DNA of 64,000 nucleotides from Aegilops tauschii subsp. strangulata (lineage: Eukaryota > Streptophyta > Magnoliopsida > Poales > Poaceae): the NCBI RefSeq assembly GCF_002575655.3, contig NC_053039.3:376069633-376133632 (forward strand), read 5' to 3'. Positions 34,255 through 46,639 of this stretch are shown in pieces; within the stretch, counting starts at the first letter, position 1; every line of letters starts with the position of its first letter. The notes under the pieces were generated by a model. The model did no database searches and was not told where the DNA came from. It worked only from the letters and a program-made list of their open reading frames with translations. The translations under genes and the position numbers were made by a program.

Positions 34255-35994
34255 TGTTGGGGAACGTAGTATTTCAAAAAAATTGCCTACGATCAAGCAA
34301 GATCTATCTAGGAGAAGCATAGCAACGAGCGGGGAGAGTGTGTCCACATACCCTCGTAGACCGAAAGCGGAAATGTCTAGTAACGCGGTTGATGTAGTCG
34401 AACGTCTTCGCGATCCAACCAATCCAAGTACCGAACGCACGGCACCTCCGCGATCTGCACACGTTCAGCTCGGTGACGCCCCTCGAACTCTTGATCCAGT
34501 TGAGGCCGAGGAAGAGTTTCGTCAGCACGACGGCGTGGTGACGGTGATGATGAAGTTACCGGCACAGGGCTTCGCCTAAGCACTACGACGATAAGACCGA
34601 GGTGTAAAACTGTGGAGGGGGGCACCGCACACGGCTAAGAATAACTTGTGTGTTCTTGGGGTGCCCCTGGCCACGTATATAAAGGCGGGGAGGGAAGAGG
34701 TGGCCGGCCCAAGGGGGGCGCGCCAGGTGTGGGGAATCCTACTAGGACTCCCTAGTCCAAGTAGGATTCCCCTCCTCTTTCCTATTCGGAGTAGGAGAGA
34801 AGGAAAGAGAGGGAGAGGGAGAAGGAAAGGGGGGCCGCACCCCCACCCCTTGTCCAATTCAGTTTGGGCAGGGGGGAGGCGCGCGCCACCTCTTGGCCCT
34901 TCTCCCCTCTCTCCACTAAAGCCCAATAAGGCCCATTACTTCTCCACGCGAATTCCCGTAACTCCCCGGTACTCCGAAAAATACCCGAACACTCGAAACC
35001 TTTCCGATGTCTGAATATAGCCTTCCAATATATGGATATTTACCTCTCGACCATTTCGAGACTCCTCGTCATGTCCGTGATCTCATCCGGGACTCCGAAC
35101 AAACTTCGGTCATCAAATTACATAACTCATAATATAAATCGTCATCGAACATTAAGCGTGCAGACCCTACGGGTTCGTGAACTATGTAGACATGACCGAG
35201 ACACATCTCTAGTCAATAACCAATAGCGGAACCTGGATGCTCATATTGGCTCCTACATATTCCACGAAGATCTTTATCGGTCAAACCGCATAACAACATA
35301 CGTTATTCCCTTTGTCATCGGTATGTTACTTGCCCGAGATTCGATCGTGGTATCATCATACCTTGTTCAATCTCGTTACCGGCAAGTCTCTTTACTCGTT
35401 CCTTAATGCATCATCCCGCAATTAACTCATTGGTCACATTGCTTGCAAGGCTTATAGTGATGTGCATTACCGAGAGGGCCCAGAGATACCTCTCTGATAC
35501 ACGGTGTGACAAATCCTATCTCGATCTATGCCAACCCAACAAACACCTTCGAAGACACCTGTAGAGCATCTTTATAATCACCTAGTTACTTGTGACGTTT
35601 GATAGCACACAAGGTGTTCCTCCGGTATTCGGGAGTTGCATAATATCATAGTTAGAGGAACATGTATAAGTCATGAAGAAAGCAATATCAATAAAACTAA
35701 ACGATTATTTATGCTAAGCTAACGGATGGGTCTTTTCCATCACATCATTCTCCTAATGATGTGACTCCGTTCATCAAATGACAACACATGTCTATGGTCA
35801 GGAAACTGAACCATGTTTGATTAACGAGCTAGTCTAGTAGAGGCATACTAGGGACACTTTGTTTTGTCTATATATTCACACATGTATCAAGTTTCCGGTC
35901 AATACAATTCTAGCATGAATAATAGATATCTATCATCATATAAGGAAATATAAAATAACAACTTTATTATTGCCTCTAGGGCATATTTCCTTCA
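34255..35994 (-). repeat. 5' LTR of the left Copia element, 1740 bp
   Basis: Starts TGTTGGGGAACG and ends ATATTTCCTTCA on the plus strand. A TATATA motif near 34677 on the minus strand fits the LTR promoter. Open frames inside are non-coding. Confidence 0.92.
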
Positions 35995-38048
35995 GGGAGG
36001 CGACACATTAAGCCCCTATCTTTCTCTGTTCAATAGACGCTATTTGTTCTAAAAATATGCTTTGAGTGGTAGCAATCATGGAAGACTATATGATAGTTGA
36101 GTATGTGGGATTTGCTAAATAAAAGCTCTTACATAGACCCTTCCTGAAAATAATATGAATTGCAATTGTTTGATGACTGATAACACAGTTTGTTAGTTTT
36201 CAAGAAAGTTTATGGTCTATGCTTTAACATGTGAATAGCTTGTTACTTGATCATGAGAAGTTTTACGAGATGAGCTACTGTTATGATATATAATGATGCT
36301 AGAAGAAGTGATTGAAATTATCATTGATCAAACTTGTGCACTTGCTAGCATTCCACATCAAAATTTTCATTTTTATCATTTACCTACGCGAGGGCGAGCA
36401 GGAATTAAGCTTGGGGATGCTTGATACGTCTCCAACGTATCTATAAATTTTGATTGTTCCATGCTATTATATTATCTATCTTGGTATGATTTTTAGGACT
36501 AAACTATTAACCTAGAGCCCAGTGCCAGTTTCTGTTTTTTCCTTGTTTTTGAGTTTTGCAGAAAAGGAATATCAAACGGAGTCCAAATGAGCTAAAAATT
36601 TACGATGATTTTTTATGGACCGGAAGAAGCCCCCGAAGCAGAAGAGTTGGGCCAGAAGAGTACCGAGCCAACCACAAGGGTGGAGGGCGCGCCCTACCCC
36701 CCTGGGAGGGTGCTCCGTCCTTGTGGTTGACTCGTGGATCCCCCTGACGTGAAACCGACACAAAAAATTCCTATAAATACAGAAACCCCCGAAAAGAAAA
36801 CTAGATTGGAAGTTCCGCCGCCGCAAGCCTCCGTAGCCACGAAAAACCAATCGGGAGGCTGTTCCGGCACCCTGCCGGAGGGGGAAACCATCATCGGTGG
36901 CCATCTTCATCATCCCGGCGCTCTCCATGACGAGGAGGGAGTAGTTCACCCTCGGGGCTGAGGGTATGTACCAGTAGCAATGTGTTTGATCTCTCTCTCT
37001 CATGTCCTTGATTTGGCATGATCTTGATGTACCGTGAGCTTTGCTATTATAGTTGGATCTTATGATGTTTCTCCCCCTCTACCTTCTTGTAATGGATTGA
37101 GTTTTCCCTTTGAAGTTATCTTATCGTATTGAGTCTTTAAGGATTTGAGAACACTTGATGTATGTCTTGCATGTGCTTATCTGTAGTGACAATGGGATAT
37201 TCGCATGATCCACTTGATGTAAGTTTTGGTGATCAACTTGCGGGTTCTGTGACCTTGTGAACTTATGCATAGGGGTTGGCACACGTTTTCGTCTTGACTC
37301 TCCGGTAGAAACTTTGGGGCATTCTTTGAAGTTCTTTCTGTTGGTTTGACTAGATGAATCTGAGATTGTGTGATGCATATCGTATAATCAAACCCGCGGA
37401 TACTTGTGGTGACATTGGAGTATCTAGGTGACATTAGGGTTTTGGTTGATGTGTGTCTTAAGGTGTTATTTTAGTACGAACTCTAGGGCTGTTTGTGACA
37501 CTTATAGGAATAGCCCAATAGATCGATCAAAAAATTTAACTTTGAGGTGGTTTCGTACCCTACAATAATCTCTTCGTTTGTTCTCCGCTATTAGTGACTT
37601 TGGAGTGACTCTTTGTTGCACGTTGAGGGATTGTTATATAATCTAATTATGTTATCGTTGTTGAGAGAACTTGCACTAGTGAAAGTATGAACCCTAGGCC
37701 TTGTTTCGAAGCATTGCAATACCGTTTTCGCTCACTTTTGTTACTTGCTACCTTGCTGTTTTTATAATTTTAGATTACAAAAATCTATATCTACCATCCA
37801 TATTACGCATGTATCACCATCTCTTCGCCGAACTAGTGCACCTATACAATTTACCATTGTATTGAGTGTGTTGGGGACACAAGAGACTCTTTGTTATTTG
37901 GTTGCAGGGTTGTTTGAGAGAGAACATCTTCATCCTACGCCTCCCACGGATTGATAAACCTTAGGTCATACACTTGAGGGAAATTTGCTACTGTCCTACA
38001 AAACTCTGCGCTTGGAGCCCCAACATGAGTCTACAAGAAGAAGGTTGT
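35995..38048 (+). mobile_element. WHAM/Sabrina-type (Athila lineage) element: 3' internal end plus LTR
   Basis: 35995-36421 is 3' internal DNA ending in a polypurine tract (AAGCTTGGGGATGC). The LTR begins TGATACGTCTCCAACG at 36422, a start I recognise from Triticeae WHAM/Sabrina-type elements. The LTR runs to about 38048, where ...AAGAAGGTTGTGT stops and unrelated GC-rich DNA begins; the usual ...CA end is not seen, so the LTR is probably truncated. No coding sequence remains. The element is cut on the left by the Copia insertion and a deletion near 27830. Confidence 0.72.
36772..36779 (+). promoter_or_regulatory. TATA box of the WHAM-type LTR
   Basis: TATAAATA lies 350 bp into the LTR, followed by the GC-rich leader that these LTRs carry. 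It is oriented with the element. Confidence 0.55.
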
Positions 38049-38463
38049 GTACCCAAAGGGACCGCTGCTCCTAATCCTTGGATCTCAGCCATTGCACCAG
38101 CGATGTGCAGTCGGAGAAGGGCCTCGCCACCGCCTTCCACGGAGCCATCCGGACTTCATCGGAGGGCGCCTCAGGCGGTGGTGAGGGGAGGAAGGTGCGG
38201 CGAGGAGAGGAAGGTGCGCCGGGGGAGATGGCGGCGGAGGAGGGATCCGGCGGTGTGGGTGGCGGCGGCGCTAAATCACGAGTTGTAGAGTCCAAAAAAA
38301 TAAACCTTGTACATTGTATACAAGAACCCTACAACAACTACTTAAAACTGGATAACCAGTTAACTATAGCAAAGTATCAGCCCTAGCCAAGAACCAACTA
38401 ACAAAAGAATCATCTTCAACATCAAGCAACTCCATTACAACTTACCCAAGAGATGATTTGTGG
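38049..38463. other. GC-rich then AT-rich spacer after the LTR
   Basis: 38071-38295 has a 74-codon minus-strand frame (MDSTTRDLAPPPPTPPDPSS ...), Pro/Ser-rich with no homologue I recognise. It could be a gene 5' fragment, but nothing joins it downstream. Confidence 0.25.
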
Positions 38464-39293
38464 CACGCAGGTGTCCGAGCACATAGATTTCTTGCTGTTC
38501 GATTGCTTCGAGATTCGAAAATTGGTTTGGTATTTGCATGTAATTTGATCCTTAATTACCTAGATGGGGTTCATGCGTGCAACTTTTCACAGCTTTTGGC
38601 ATCTCCACCCTTCCCACGTCCCATCCTTTTTTCCTTTGACTTTTAAATTTATCTTTTGAACCGAAAGTCTAATTTATATTTCATTTGCATATTTGTGTTC
38701 CTTCTGACAAGGGCTTTGAAATAAGATCAATTTTGAATACGTTTTGAGACCCCTTTAAAATTTTGCTAAGTTTTAGTTACCGAAATTTAACAGAAACTAA
38801 CGATAAAATTAGTAAGTTTTAGAACTTAAACTTAAAATCATGTGGGGCTCCAACGATTTGACAAGTTTTAATAACTTTAACAAGTCTTGAAACTATTAAC
38901 TTACTAAAAAAAGCAAATGAAACTTTGTGAAACTTGGTAAAAACTTAAAATTATGACTATCAAGTTTTAATATTCGAAACTTTGATTTTTTTTATATTTT
39001 TTTGTCAAAATGTATTCAAGATTAGTCTTGTTTGAAAGTTCTTGTGATGACGAACACAAATATACAAAATGAACTTAATTTTGACTTTCGGTTCAAAAGA
39101 TATAGTAGATTAAAATTTAAAGCTGAAATGAAAAAGGCCCGGGAGGTGGGTGGACGACACATGCAACTCCGGCAAAAGCTGCCAAAAGCATGCGTGGATA
39201 GACCCCAGTCTAAAGCAATCAAATGTCTTAAAGTCAATATGTTCATGAATCTTGAAGCAATCGGACTACTGCATGTATGCGTGTCCCTGCGTG
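38464..39293. repeat. Long imperfect inverted repeat, arms of about 285 bp
   Basis: Left arm 38464-38746 pairs with right arm 39006-39293. Matching blocks include CACGCAGG/CACGCAGG, TCGATTGCTTCGAGATTC/CCGATTGCTTCAAGATTC, ATCTTTTGAACCGAAAGTC (exact) and TTGAATACGTTTTG/TTGAATACATTTTG. The 260-bp loop is AT-rich. The layout fits a Mutator-type MITE with long TIRs or a hairpin locus; I could not find a clear 9-bp target duplication. Confidence 0.7.
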
Positions 39294-39714
39294 AGTGTTT
39301 CTCAAACTTATCCAGGGGAATACGAACTAGAACCAGCATTAATTGCAAAGTTTTAGCAGCTTAATAGGGGAAGTAAAAAGGAAACTAGGAAGTAAAACTA
39401 AGCCATCTCCAGAATATGGGCAGGAAGGTCGAGGTCATCCTCCATGTTGTAGAAGAAAGCGCCATCAGCGAATAAGATGAAAGCTGCCTCATCCACTAGT
39501 GATCCGTAGCACACCAGGACACCATCCTCTCAAACTCGGAGCATGAAAAACCTCATTTGCTACTCGCTCTAGAAGCTTTACATGAATCCAGTTCAAACAT
39601 GTGAAGGTGGTATGCACAGATTTCTCCCTGAATCCAGTTCAAACCTGTTGACAATTGTTTTACCCGAGTCATTGATACGATTTCAGTTTTTAAATGTTTT
39701 TACTTGATTTTCTA
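39294..39714 (-). other. Spacer with a possible coding remnant
   Basis: The minus-strand frame 39496-39398 reads LFILFADGAFFYNMEDDLDL and PAHILEMA then a stop. Upstream, VLVCYGSLVDEAA is in another frame, one base out. It reads like a protein C-terminus with a frameshift, but I cannot name it. Confidence 0.25.
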
Positions 39715-41026
39715 TTAAAATAATATCTCTCGACCCCTCGCGTCGCCCCCGCGGGCGACCCGGGGGGGGGGGGGGACCTAGCCGCCCCCCTCTCGGCCTC
39801 CTACGCTTCTCCCCCTCCTCGCCGCCGTCCGCAGCGCGGTGGCGGGGCTTCTCTTTACCCCTTCAATCTCGGCTGGCGCAGGACAACGAGATCGGGAGGT
39901 GTGCCGGGCGAGGGTGGGGTCTGGCGATGCTGCGGGCGGGTCTTCCCGCGGCGCGGCGGCGGCGGCCTGCTTGTGGCGAGGTGGTGGTTGCGTTGGATAT
40001 GACCGGTGGTCGCAGATGTCGCCGGATCCAAATCAGATCCATCTGATCCTGTCTTTGGACTTCGCCGGCCGCCGCGGGGTGGTGTTGGTCGTCGCTTGCG
40101 ACGTCGGATCGCTGGATTCAACGTCTGGAGTTCTACGTTGGGTTCTTCTCGGTCCTCCTTCCTGGTGGGCTGAGCCCCATGGCTCTTTCAATTCTGCAGG
40201 TTTCGGTTCATGACTAGTTGCCGGATCCGGAGCATACGGAGGTTGGTGGTATAGGATGGGACCGGAGAAAACTTTGGTCGACTTGTTCGGCCCGGCATCG
40301 GCGACGTCACTCGACGCCGTTATCCTCCCTGGAGGCGAAGTCGGGGTCTGTCCTATCCCCCCCGGATCCCTCCCGGACGAAAGTCCAAAATCCAGTCTGG
40401 ATTGGGCAGTGGCGGCGTCCTGCGCGTCGTATCCTCCATCGAGGCATCGTCTGGAGAGGACCTCGTGTTCGGGGGTGAGATGCTGCGGGTAGTGGGCTCT
40501 GTGTGACTCCAGCAGTGGCGACGGTGTGGTGGTTGCCAGGTGGTGTGGCGTTGTATCTACCGCGTCGACGAGGATGAGTTTTGGTGGCATGGTGCAGCTG
40601 GATATCGTCGACGGATGCGGCTGGATGGTCGAGCGCAGGGCGGTGGCGCTGTCTGACGCCATGGTGGCGTCGAGAGCAGGCTGGCAAGGTTTGCGTCAGT
40701 CCCTGCTCTGGAGATGGGTCGGTAGAAGACGGCGGCGGCGGGCTTGGTGAGTGCGTCGGACCGGTGTGTGACCCAGTCCCGATATGTGGCTGGAATGGGG
40801 CATCCGGCATTAGATGTTAGGTTTTGGTGTGATGTCTGTTTGGTATTAGGCCCGGACATTCGACACGCCTACATCAAGGGGAATAGGAGTAGCGACAGGT
40901 GTTGCTAAGACGGTGGTTCTAGGCTTACTGATATACTACTTTGTAAAGTCTTTGTGAATAATTAATAAAGTGGCCGCATGCATCGTTCAGATGCAAAGGC
41001 CGAGGTACATCCTCCTTTAAAAAAAG
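39715..41026 (+). mobile_element. GC-rich retroposon-like unit ending in an A run
   Basis: It starts near CCCTCGCGTCGCCCCCGCGG and ends AATAAAGTGGCCGCATGCATCG ... CCTCCTTTAAAAAAAG, with a polyadenylation-like signal before an A run. Long frames inside come from GC bias and lack domains. It resembles repeats common in Triticeae DNA, but I cannot assign a superfamily and see no convincing target duplication. Confidence 0.4.
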
Positions 41027-41798
41027 GTTCAAACATGTATATGTTTTTACTTAGCTTGATCTTCCATTATGGTAATTTGACTGAAGAAGGATTATATATG
41101 TAGTTATACAAGAATTAGCGGTGTATTATGTACTTCACGCAAAAAAAGAGAGCAAGAAAGATGATATATTATGTACGAACTAGCTGGAACACGTCAGTCC
41201 AATTCTAACCAAGTGTAGTACTGTACCAAACAGTAGTTCTACTAGTTTCCAGTGGATGTGTGGTACATATACGTTTGAACAATAGTTGAGTCGAGTCGAG
41301 ATGATACGCTACCATATATGACATATGTTCCACGCTCTTTCCTGTTAATCATTGTAGTAGTACGACACTGTAATTAGTTGTGAGATCGTTGTCTTCGTTA
41401 GCATTTATGCATGCATGCAAGGACAAATCGGGCTGCGATTAGTCTACTCATCTCGTTGTCCATTGTTAGATCAATTAGGTATGCGAGTACATATGTGCAT
41501 GTTATGTGTCATCATGCTAACTAAACACGGTGTCAGGCTAAAGATTTTCTCCTCAAGTCGCGGCTACGTATCGTTAGGCGAAAAAGTAGCCTGGTCTACG
41601 TATATTCGCACACGCACCTACAGAAATTTCCGGCAACACATGGTCCTAATACATCCAAGAGTCCCCGCAAAGAAAAGAGAATACATCCAAGAGTGTGACC
41701 ATGTGAGCACCGTATCCTTGCCTCAATTTCGCATACTTCTCCTTGGCGATGCATGCCTGGCCGGAGTTAACTGCTAGTCACTGGGAACGGTACAAACT
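41027..41798. other. Unassigned AT-rich spacer
   Basis: No terminus, repeat array or coding region recognised. The 120-codon plus frame 41415-41777 has no domain. Confidence 0.4.
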
Positions 41799-42606
41799 AC
41801 TCCCTCTGTTTCATAATATAAGATGTTTTAATATTTTTTATAAAAAATGCTTTATTACGTAAAAGATTTAAGTATTACACCCAGCCTCTGTATAACTGTG
41901 ATGCACACAATCAAACCAAATCCGGTCTCAAAAAGTAAAATGACGAAATACAAGTATTCATGAAGAGACTGTATGACACCTAACCGTAGGAGAGCCAATC
42001 CTAAGATCATGCTGCCATCCATGTCAAGAAAAAAATATCCTCACCGTGTTCTCTAAGCGTGTACACACCTCCGTAAATAGATCTCAGTTTTCCACACATT
42101 GAAGAGACGACCATGAATGGAGCATACCGGTACATCTGTAGATAACCTGTATAAGACAAGTACTTTTATCGTTAAAAACCTTATCATTTCTATATAGCCA
42201 AAGCGACCAAATAACGACAAGCGCTTCCATTCTGAGAAGAATTCTAAACATGTACTCTATCCCATGTAACTAGTTACCAAATATATTAGCAACACTACGT
42301 GGAGCATACAAGTCAGAAGCTATTTGAATGACTGACCATATAGAATGAGCCAATTTGCATTGAAAAATAAATGTTTTATTGTTTCATGATGATGACAAAA
42401 TACACATTGCGTACTTCCATGCCAATTCATTTTAATAAGGTTATCTTTGGTAAGAATGACTCCACAACGAAGATACCACGCAAAGATTTTATTCGTAAGA
42501 GGTATCTCCATCTTCCAAATCTTATTATTATCAGCTGGCACCTCTGACTACATCAGAGCACTATACATAGAGTCTACCGTGAATTTACCATTCATGTGTA
42601 GACTCC
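41799..42606 (-). pseudogene. LINE ORF2 3' fragment (zf-RVT domain) with a half Stowaway at its tail
   Basis: The minus strand 42606-42320 encodes the C-terminal reverse-transcriptase zinc-binding domain of plant L1-type LINEs (NKIFAWYLRCGVILTKDN, then WHGSTQCVFCHHHETIKHLF), with a stop earlier (MYSALM-stop). The rest down to about 41850 is degenerate ORF2 end and 3' UTR. 41799-41845 starts CTCCCTCTGTTTCATAAT, one end of a Stowaway without its partner. The LINE is 5'-truncated and dead. Confidence 0.75.
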
Positions 42607-43195
42607 AAAAGAACTCTTCGGCGCGGAAACTGCCGGCAAAAATTGTCAGCGAAGAGAGCATTGGGGGCAAAGTAGTCGTTCATCAGTGTCAAATGGCCGC
42701 GCACCCGATTGTGGTTGAGCACTCGATGACCCTTGATCGATCTCTTGAAAATAAGAACATGCTTCTCGGCACGCTCCGCGTCTGCAAGGACCGTCTGCAT
42801 CATTGCCCTCTCATCAGTGTAGTCCTCCTCATCAGACGGGTTGGACAACTCAATATAGTGCTCGTATATGTACTCCATATTCGAATCCATTTCATCGAAG
42901 AAAACGAAGGGACCAAATTTTTAGCTTCGAAAATTCAACGAACACTTGCCGGACATGAGCGGCGGTCAGAGGAAAGGCTCATCCCGGCAGCGGAGGAGAA
43001 GTGGCGTGGAGCCCACGTGTACCGTTCGAGGTGACAGACTCGTCGAGTTCCGGCAGGGGTGTGGCGTGGTGGCGGGATGATGGAGCGGCGCAAAGGCAAG
43101 AGAGAAAAAGGGAAGGAGAGAAATGGGAGGATGGAGGCGTGGGGTTCGGGAGGGGTTTTGAGTGGGCCAAAGGTGTCGGAGTCCTACGTGGCTAT
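42607..43195 (-). pseudogene. Harbinger/PIF transposon remnant with transposase N-terminus
   Basis: Minus-strand 42890-42610 encodes an acidic leader, then VLIFKRSIKGHRVLNHNRVR, GHLTLMNDYFAPNALF and ADNFCRQF, which match the N-terminal part of Triticeae PIF/Harbinger nucleases. The DDE domain is absent; the LINE fragment replaces it at about 42607. The remnant continues past the solo LTR at 44910-45080 with GGACTCCCGC-type flank. The element is non-functional. Confidence 0.55.
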
Positions 43196-44909
43196 TGTTG
43201 GGAATCGTAGCATAATTTAAAATTTTTCTACGCTCACCAAGATGCATCTATGGAGTCTACTAGCAACGAGGGGAAAGGAGTGCATCTACATACCCTTGTA
43301 GATCGCGAGCGGAAGCGTTCCAATGAACGTGGATGACGGAGTCGTACTCGCCGTGATCCAAATCACCGATGACCGAGTGCCGAACGGACGGCACCTCCGC
43401 GTTCAACACACGTACGGTGCAGAGACGTCTCCTCCTTCTTGATCCAGCAAGGGGGGAGGAGAGGTTGATGGAGATCCAACAACACGACGGCGTAGTGGTG
43501 GATGTAGCGGGTCTCCGGCAGGGCTTCGCCAAGCTTCTGCGAGAGAGAGAGGTGTTGCAGGGGAGGAGCGAGGCGCCCAAGGCTTAGATGTTGCTGCCCT
43601 CCCTTCCCCCCACTATATATAGGGCCAAGGGAGAGGGGGGGGGGGGGGCGCAGCCTTGCCCCTTCCTCCAAGGAAGGGTGCGGCCAGGGGGGAGTCCTTC
43701 CCCCCCAAGGCACCTCGGAGGTGCCTTCCCCCTTTAGGACTCTCCCTTTTTTCTTATCTCTTGCGCATGGGCCTCTTGGGGCTGGTGCCCTTGGCTCATA
43801 TAGGCCAAGGCGCACCCCTTACAGCCCATGTGGCCCCTCCGGGGCTGGTGGACCCCCGGACCCCTTTCGGCACTCCCGGTACAATACCGATAAAGCGCGA
43901 AACTTTTCCGGCGACCAAAATAAGACTTCCCATATATAAATCTTTACCTCCGGACCATTCCGGAACCTCTCGTGACGTCCGGGATCTCATCCGGGACTCC
44001 GAACAACTTTCGGGTTTCCGCATACATATATCTCTACAACCCTAGCGTCACCGGACCTTAAGTGTGTAGACCCTACGGGTTCGAGAGACATGTAGACATG
44101 ACCGAGACGCCTCTCCGGTCAATAACCAACAGCGGGATCTGGATACCCATGTTGGCTCCCACATGTTCCACGATGATATCATCGGATGAACCACGGTGTC
44201 GAGGATTCAATCAATCCGTATGCAATTCCCTTTGTCAATCGGTATGTTACTTGCCCGAGATTCGATCGTCGGTATCCCAATACCTTGTTCAATCTCGTTA
44301 CCGGCAAGTCTCTTTACTCGTACCGCAATGCATGATCCCGTGACTAACGCCTTAGTCACATTGAGCTCATTATGATGATGCATTACCGAGTGGGCCCAGA
44401 GATACCTCTCCGTCACACGGAGTGACAAATCCCAGTCTCGATCCGTGCCAACCCAACAGACACTTTCGGAGATACCCGTAATGCACCTTTATAGTCACCC
44501 AGTTACGTTGTGACGTTTGGCACACCCAAAGCACTCCTACGGTATCCGGGAGTTGCACGATCTCATGGTCTAAGGAAAAGATACTTGACATTGGAAAAGC
44601 TCTAGCAAACGAAACTACACGATCTTTTATGCTATGCTTAAGTTGGGTCTTGTCCATCATATCATTCTCTTAATGATGTGATCCCGTTATCAATGACATC
44701 CAATGTCCATAGTCAGGAAACCATGACTATCTGTTGATCAACGAGCTAGTCAACTAGAGGCTTACTAGGGACAGGTTGTGGTCTATGTATTCACACATGT
44801 ATTACGATTTCCGGACAATACAATTATAGCATGAATAATAGACAATTACCATGAACAAAGAAATATAATAATAACCATTTATTATTGCCTCTAGGGCATA
44901 TTTCCAACA
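43196..44909 (-). mobile_element. Solo LTR of an Angela/BARE-type Copia element
   Basis: 1714 bp, with TGTTGGGAATCG at the left and CATATTTCCAACA at the right, flanked by GCTAT at 43191-43195 and 44910-44914. No internal retroelement DNA lies next to it, so it is the product of LTR-LTR recombination. A TATATATA (43614-43621) is placed for minus-strand transcription. Frames inside are non-coding. Confidence 0.95.
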
Positions 44910-45827
44910 GCTATTGTTCGGACTCCCGCAAAACCCCCGCCCTCCATTTTGTCTCTGGTTTACCGAAAGAAATACATCCGAACCGCTCGACAAACCGATA
45001 CAAGCCCGCGTTGGATGACACAACACGTTCGGACCACATAGTCCGGATGGTTGCAAGTGGTTTGAGAGTCCGCTTTGAAGATGCCCCCAGTTGTCCTTCT
45101 ACTACTAAATTGTCCCGTTCTTCTGTCCATTTCAAATATAACTTTTCCCTTTTAGATAAGGATTCTTCAAAGATACAAAATTGAAGGCACGTTCCTCTCT
45201 GGAGTTGGGTGTGTACGATGCATGATTTGACCCTCATGCTTCACATGTCAACTAGCCGTAGAATGTACTGGAGCAGGATAGGCCATTCGTAGCAAGTCAA
45301 ATGTTAATCATTTGGCCACGAATTAAGTCTGCTCCCCGTACGAAAAGAGGGAGCCCAATCCAAGTACGTTACCTGCAATGAGCATGAGCATGACATCCAT
45401 CGCAAAAGAAAAGAAAGGAGCCTAAACATCAAATCTACAAAAAAAACATAAACATGACTTTAGGGCACACATTTGGACTCCGAGAGACCAAAGTATTTCT
45501 GGTCATAGAATATGAATAAAAAATTATGATAATGAGTTGAACACATACTATATGGATTAGAACACATAAATTCAAAACCAATTCAGCATTTAAGAAGATT
45601 TTCACCGAACAAAAATTATAATTTTTTTTTGAAAATAGAACAGTGGACATTTTTTTTGAGAAATAATACAACAGTGGACATGGGTGCACAGGGACCCGAT
45701 TTAAAAATATATGTATCACTAAAACATACATGGTCCAGTGTTATGCATGTGTTTAAAATTTCACAACAAATTGGCCCATCTCGTATTCTAGGCGAATTAA
45801 AACAAAAACAATACAATATAAAAGTTA
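44910..45827. other. Harbinger remnant flank, then unassigned DNA
   Basis: 44910-45080 continues the Harbinger-like DNA (GGACCACATAGTCCGG type sequence). 45081-45827 is AT-rich with no gene or terminus recognised. Confidence 0.35.
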
Positions 45828-45976
45828 CTCCCTCCATTCACAAATATAATATGTTTTAAATATTTCAATATGGACTACATACAGACTGAAATGATCAAAC
45901 AAACACACCAAAACTTGTCTAAACACATCCAATTCGAAAAAATAATAGAATATCTTATATTTGTGAACGGAGGGAG
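45828..45976. mobile_element. Stowaway MITE, 149 bp
   Basis: CTCCCTCCATTCACAAATAT pairs with ATATTTGTGAACGGAGGGAG at the other end; TA flanks at 45826-45827 and 45977-45978. Confidence 0.95.
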
Positions 45977-45978
45977 TA

Positions 45979-46639
45979 CTATTCATGTTTTCCGCAGATG
46001 CAATTTTGTCTTTTTGCTAGGATTTCCAGTTTTCCACAAAATGCATTTTGTCGCCAAACTTTACACACATGTATATAACACTAGACCATTTTTGCTAAAA
46101 AAAAGTTTCAGAAGTACTTGACGGTTTCTGGGCTCGGAAGTACAATTTCTTAGTAATTCATGCCAATAGGACCTTGAACTAGGCTCATTAAAACCATCAC
46201 AATTGAATTTGTTGTTTCTGTTCCTCAAGTTGTGCTTAAAATTAGGATTCCAATCTTTGACATGATATATGTATTTTGTTTCTATGTCGCTAAATAAACC
46301 AGATTTTGCGAACTAGGTTGGTTTGGTTCATTGTGTTCAAACCTGCCCATCAAGGTTCAAGTTCTAAAATTGGCATGGCTGCTCGTATTTTTCTAGATCT
46401 AGTTAACCTTGTCATGTTCTCTTTTAATAAGCCCTCCGATTGTGCTACATACCTATGCGTGGATGGTGAACAATACCAAAATGATGAGGTTTTGACATGG
46501 GTTTTGGTTGCCTTGAAAGAATATTAGCATGACCAAGTGTAAAAAGAAATACAAACCCGGAAGCTTGATATTTGGTTGCCGGAAATCTAGCAAGACATGA
46601 AACGAAGTGGCGGAGATTCATCCGGGCAAGAGCCAAAAT
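45979..46639. other. Unassigned AT-rich spacer
   Basis: Only short frames; nothing recognised. Confidence 0.4.

Larger units (their letters stand above)
27842..35994 (-). mobile_element. Angela/BARE-type Copia retrotransposon, decayed
   Basis: Both ends carry TGTTGGGGAACG ... ATATTTCCTTCA LTRs. The flanking GGGAG at 27837-27841 and 35995-35999 is a perfect 5-bp target duplication. The primer-binding site (34241-34253) and polypurine tract (29210-29227) place it on the minus strand. Gag, protease, integrase and RT pieces are recognisable, but each is broken. LTR divergence by hand over about 355 bp is near 6%. Confidence 0.93.

Noticed and set aside
39839..40859. Frames up to 209 codons on both strands
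   Set aside because: GC-rich retroposon-like unit; overlapping frames on both strands with no recognisable protein.
41415..41777. 120-codon plus-strand frame
   Set aside because: No domain, no splice context, ordinary AT-rich spacer.
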